Shown in pieces: positions 62,515 through 64,000 of a stretch of DNA of 64,000 nucleotides; within the stretch, counting starts at the first letter, position 1; the number at the start of each line of letters is the position of its first letter. The stretch covers positions 124,001-188,000 of the forward strand of contig CAWDMC010000023.1 of the NCBI GenBank assembly GCA_963803295.1, given 5' to 3'. This DNA comes from CAWDMC01 sp963803295 (GTDB lineage Bacteria > Acidobacteriota > Terriglobia > UBA7540). A program made the position numbers and the translations under genes. The notes under the pieces are model-generated. The model saw only the letters and a list, made by a program, of their open reading frames with translations, was not told the origin of the DNA and did no database searches.

Positions 62515-63156
62515 ATGGGAAGCGAATCAGCCGAGTTGCAGACCCTTCCCAGAATCGAGACGCTCGAAAGGGCGAACAGGCGGTTGAGGCTGCTGGACTT
62601 GCCCATTGCTGTGGTGGCCGTTGTTGGGCTCGGAATGGCCCAAGCGCCGCCCCGAGGTACTGTTGAGGCCGACACTGCATTGAACAAGGTTTACATGGAT
62701 GAGAGTCACTGCCTGACTTCGCCCGATCTGCGGGGCGACAAGGACAACCCGATTTCGTGCTATTGCAGAGACGCGATTGCGGATGCCCGATATGTGTATT
62801 TCACGTACATTCTTTCGGGAAAGGACAGGAACCTCAACGGCGTGTTTCTCTCGTTGCAGCGTTACGCCGAAGATAGGTGTAGTCGGGATCGTGCTCAAGT
62901 CATCGATATGACTTTCATATCGAAGATGGACGAAGCGACCACATCGAAGGACTGGAAATGGGACGGCCCCGAGGTTGTGCGTACTTACCCGCCAGACGAC
63001 GTGATCCAACGGATTAAACCGAGCGGCGAACATGGCACAGGGCGGTGGTTGCCCTTCACGGTGCAATTGATCTACCGCGACGCACAGGGCCGTGTCACGC
63101 GAACGGAGAATTACTCAAGCCGTGAGTTAATTCCGGTTCTTCCTGGAAAGCCTTGA
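62515..63156 (+). CDS. Island cargo: protein of unknown function with an N-terminal hydrophobic segment
   Basis: 213 aa from ATG 62515 (GGGGGTG upstream; GTG 62485 possible). An N-terminal hydrophobic stretch (DLPIAVVAVVGLGMAQA, about 33-49) is preceded by a short helix (QTLPRIETLERANRRL). The rest is a mixed domain with cysteines (ESHCLTSPDLRG; NPISCYCRDAIADARYVYFT; YAEDRCSRD) and the tail VQLIYRDAQGRVTRTENYSS. I do not recognise it. It could be exported and disulfide-bonded. Last gene before the right att site. Confidence 0.6.
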   Translation: MGSESAELQTLPRIETLERANRRLRLLDLPIAVVAVVGLGMAQAPPRGTVEADTALNKVYMDESHCLTSPDLRGDKDNPISCYCRDAIADARYVYFTYILSGKDRNLNGVFLSLQRYAEDRCSRDRAQVIDMTFISKMDEATTSKDWKWDGPEVVRTYPPDDVIQRIKPSGEHGTGRWLPFTVQLIYRDAQGRVTRTENYSSRELIPVLPGKP

Positions 63157-63323
63157 AGGGCGGTCGCCCATTCCCGGTGACGAAGCGGTGACTAACGATG
63201 CGGAATTGTAGCCCGCGGGCGTCTATCGGTGTCAATGGCCGATGCGGTTTCACGGCCTGTAAAGCGCTGATTGCGGTACGGTAGTCCACTCTAGGCTACT
63301 TATGTCATATCTCGCTTTCCGGA

Positions 63324-63368
63324 CTTTCACGGCGGTAACGCGGGTTCGAATCCCGCCGGGGACGCCAA
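63324..63368 (+). repeat. Attachment site, right copy (45 bp)
   Basis: Identical to 57213-57257. Only the 3' half of the tRNA is present, so this is not a second tRNA gene. With the left copy it delimits an island of about 6.1 kb. Confidence 0.92.
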
Positions 63369-63437
63369 TACTTTTCAATGACTTATGGTCAACCCCGAGT
63401 TTTGTCCCGGGGACATTTTAGGGACACAGCCCTGGGA

Positions 63438-64000
63438 TTATTTCTCCTGCGACCGAAGGCTAGCAACGACTCGTCGTTGGGCTCTACGTTTCGCCTGGGT
63501 CACGGCCTGAGCGTAGACGTCCATCGTGACTTTGGCCGATCCGTGCCGTAAGAGTTCCTGCATGACTTTTAACTCTTCCCCATTGCTTTGCAACAATGTC
63601 GTGTAGGAGTGCCGAAACGTATGCCACCCGATATTCTTGCTTATTCCCGCCCTCCTGGCCGCTGGTTGAATGTGGTATTGCATAACTTTCCCCAACCACA
63701 ACGGCTGCTTGCCACGCCTCTTGCCGGTGCATGCAGCGTCCGTAGCGAAGACGAAATCATCCGGCTTCATATACTTCGTTGTGTCGTACCAGGCGAGTAA
63801 ATCCTCAGCTACGTACGGGTCAATGGGAATCGGCTTCTTCGAGGCTTCTGTGTTGACCCTGCCGACCTTCTGGTCTACTACGGAGCGAAGCAAGTTGATG
63901 GTCAGATCTGAAAGCTCATATCGCACCATTTAAGTTCGCCCCTCCGGAGCCCGGTTGTCATACTCACCCACAGCAGTACTTGCTCACGCGGTCCCAACTC
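63438..64000 (-). pseudogene. Second tyrosine integrase, partial at the right edge, with an apparent frameshift
   Basis: C-terminal catalytic domain of a tyrosine recombinase: KKPIPIDPYVAEDLLAWYDT, HTFRHSYTTLLQSNGEELKV (HxxR), LLRHGSAKVTMDVYAQAV with the Tyr nucleophile. Upstream to the edge another frame holds the catalytic Arg (VSMTTGLRRGELKWCDM) and then stops at 63902-63904, so an indel lies near 63905. The sequence differs from the island's own integrase. The gene begins beyond base 64000. It sits just outside the right att copy, suggesting a second element in tandem. Confidence 0.82.

Noticed and set aside
63324..63368. Second tRNA-Glu gene
   Set aside because: Only the 3' half is present; the acceptor 5' strand and D arm are missing. 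It is an attachment-site copy.

Overview
The window looks like a piece of a chromosome from a GC-rich soil or sediment bacterium, most likely an Acidobacteriota member (inference). The pointers are CRTAC1/UnbV FG-GAP proteins next to a multiheme cytochrome with TPRs, DUF1080 and exported Gfo/Idh proteins, a B12-dependent ribonucleotide reductase, CarD, a fused acyl-CoA dehydratase activase, and a tRNA-Glu island with acidobacterial-style integrases. No marker gene in the window settles the taxonomy.

Layout. 1-6 kb: an exported class V aminotransferase cut by the left edge, a GH3/PA14 glycosidase and a DUF4126 membrane protein. 6.4-11.2 kb: a STAS protein translationally coupled to a tripartite drug exporter (TolC, EmrA-type adaptor, EmrB-type MFS pump). 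11.3-16.3 kb: an ECF sigma factor, an MltD-type transglycosylase, a histone-H1-like protein and a membrane-anchored unknown. 16.3-23.2 kb, minus strand: YHS and zinc-ribbon small proteins, then an nrdJ operon running into two unknowns and a MNT/HEPN toxin-antitoxin pair, then carD. 23.5-30 kb: a pseudogene made by a 14-bp tandem duplication, a semialdehyde dehydrogenase, a lone type VI tssK and a lipoprotein CRTAC1. 30.2-33.7 kb: myo-inositol oxygenase and a type II restriction-modification operon (Eco29kI-like GIY-YIG nuclease, small protein, amino-methyltransferase). 33.9-43.4 kb: a ROK protein, a five-heme cytochrome/TPR plus Tat-exported CRTAC1 pair, a SAM methyltransferase, a secreted unknown and lysS. 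43.8-50 kb: two overlapping acyl-CoA dehydratase activase genes and an exported amidase. 50.4-56.9 kb: a decayed threonine dehydrogenase, DUF1080, a frameshifted Gfo/Idh oxidoreductase, asnB and a FecR-like protein.

57.18-63.37 kb is a compact mobile island. It sits in the 3' end of a tRNA-Glu(UUC) gene and is bounded by a perfect 45-bp direct repeat. It carries a broken tyrosine integrase, a small basic protein, an excisionase-type HTH protein, a filamentous-phage-like (gene II/X) replication initiator, a DUF5681 protein and three uncharacterised cargo genes, two of them membrane-anchored. A second, different integrase begins just outside the right repeat and runs off the window, so a second element may be integrated in tandem.

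Several genes carry single-base indels, often in homopolymers. They are either recent pseudogenes or uncorrected sequence errors, and are reported individually.
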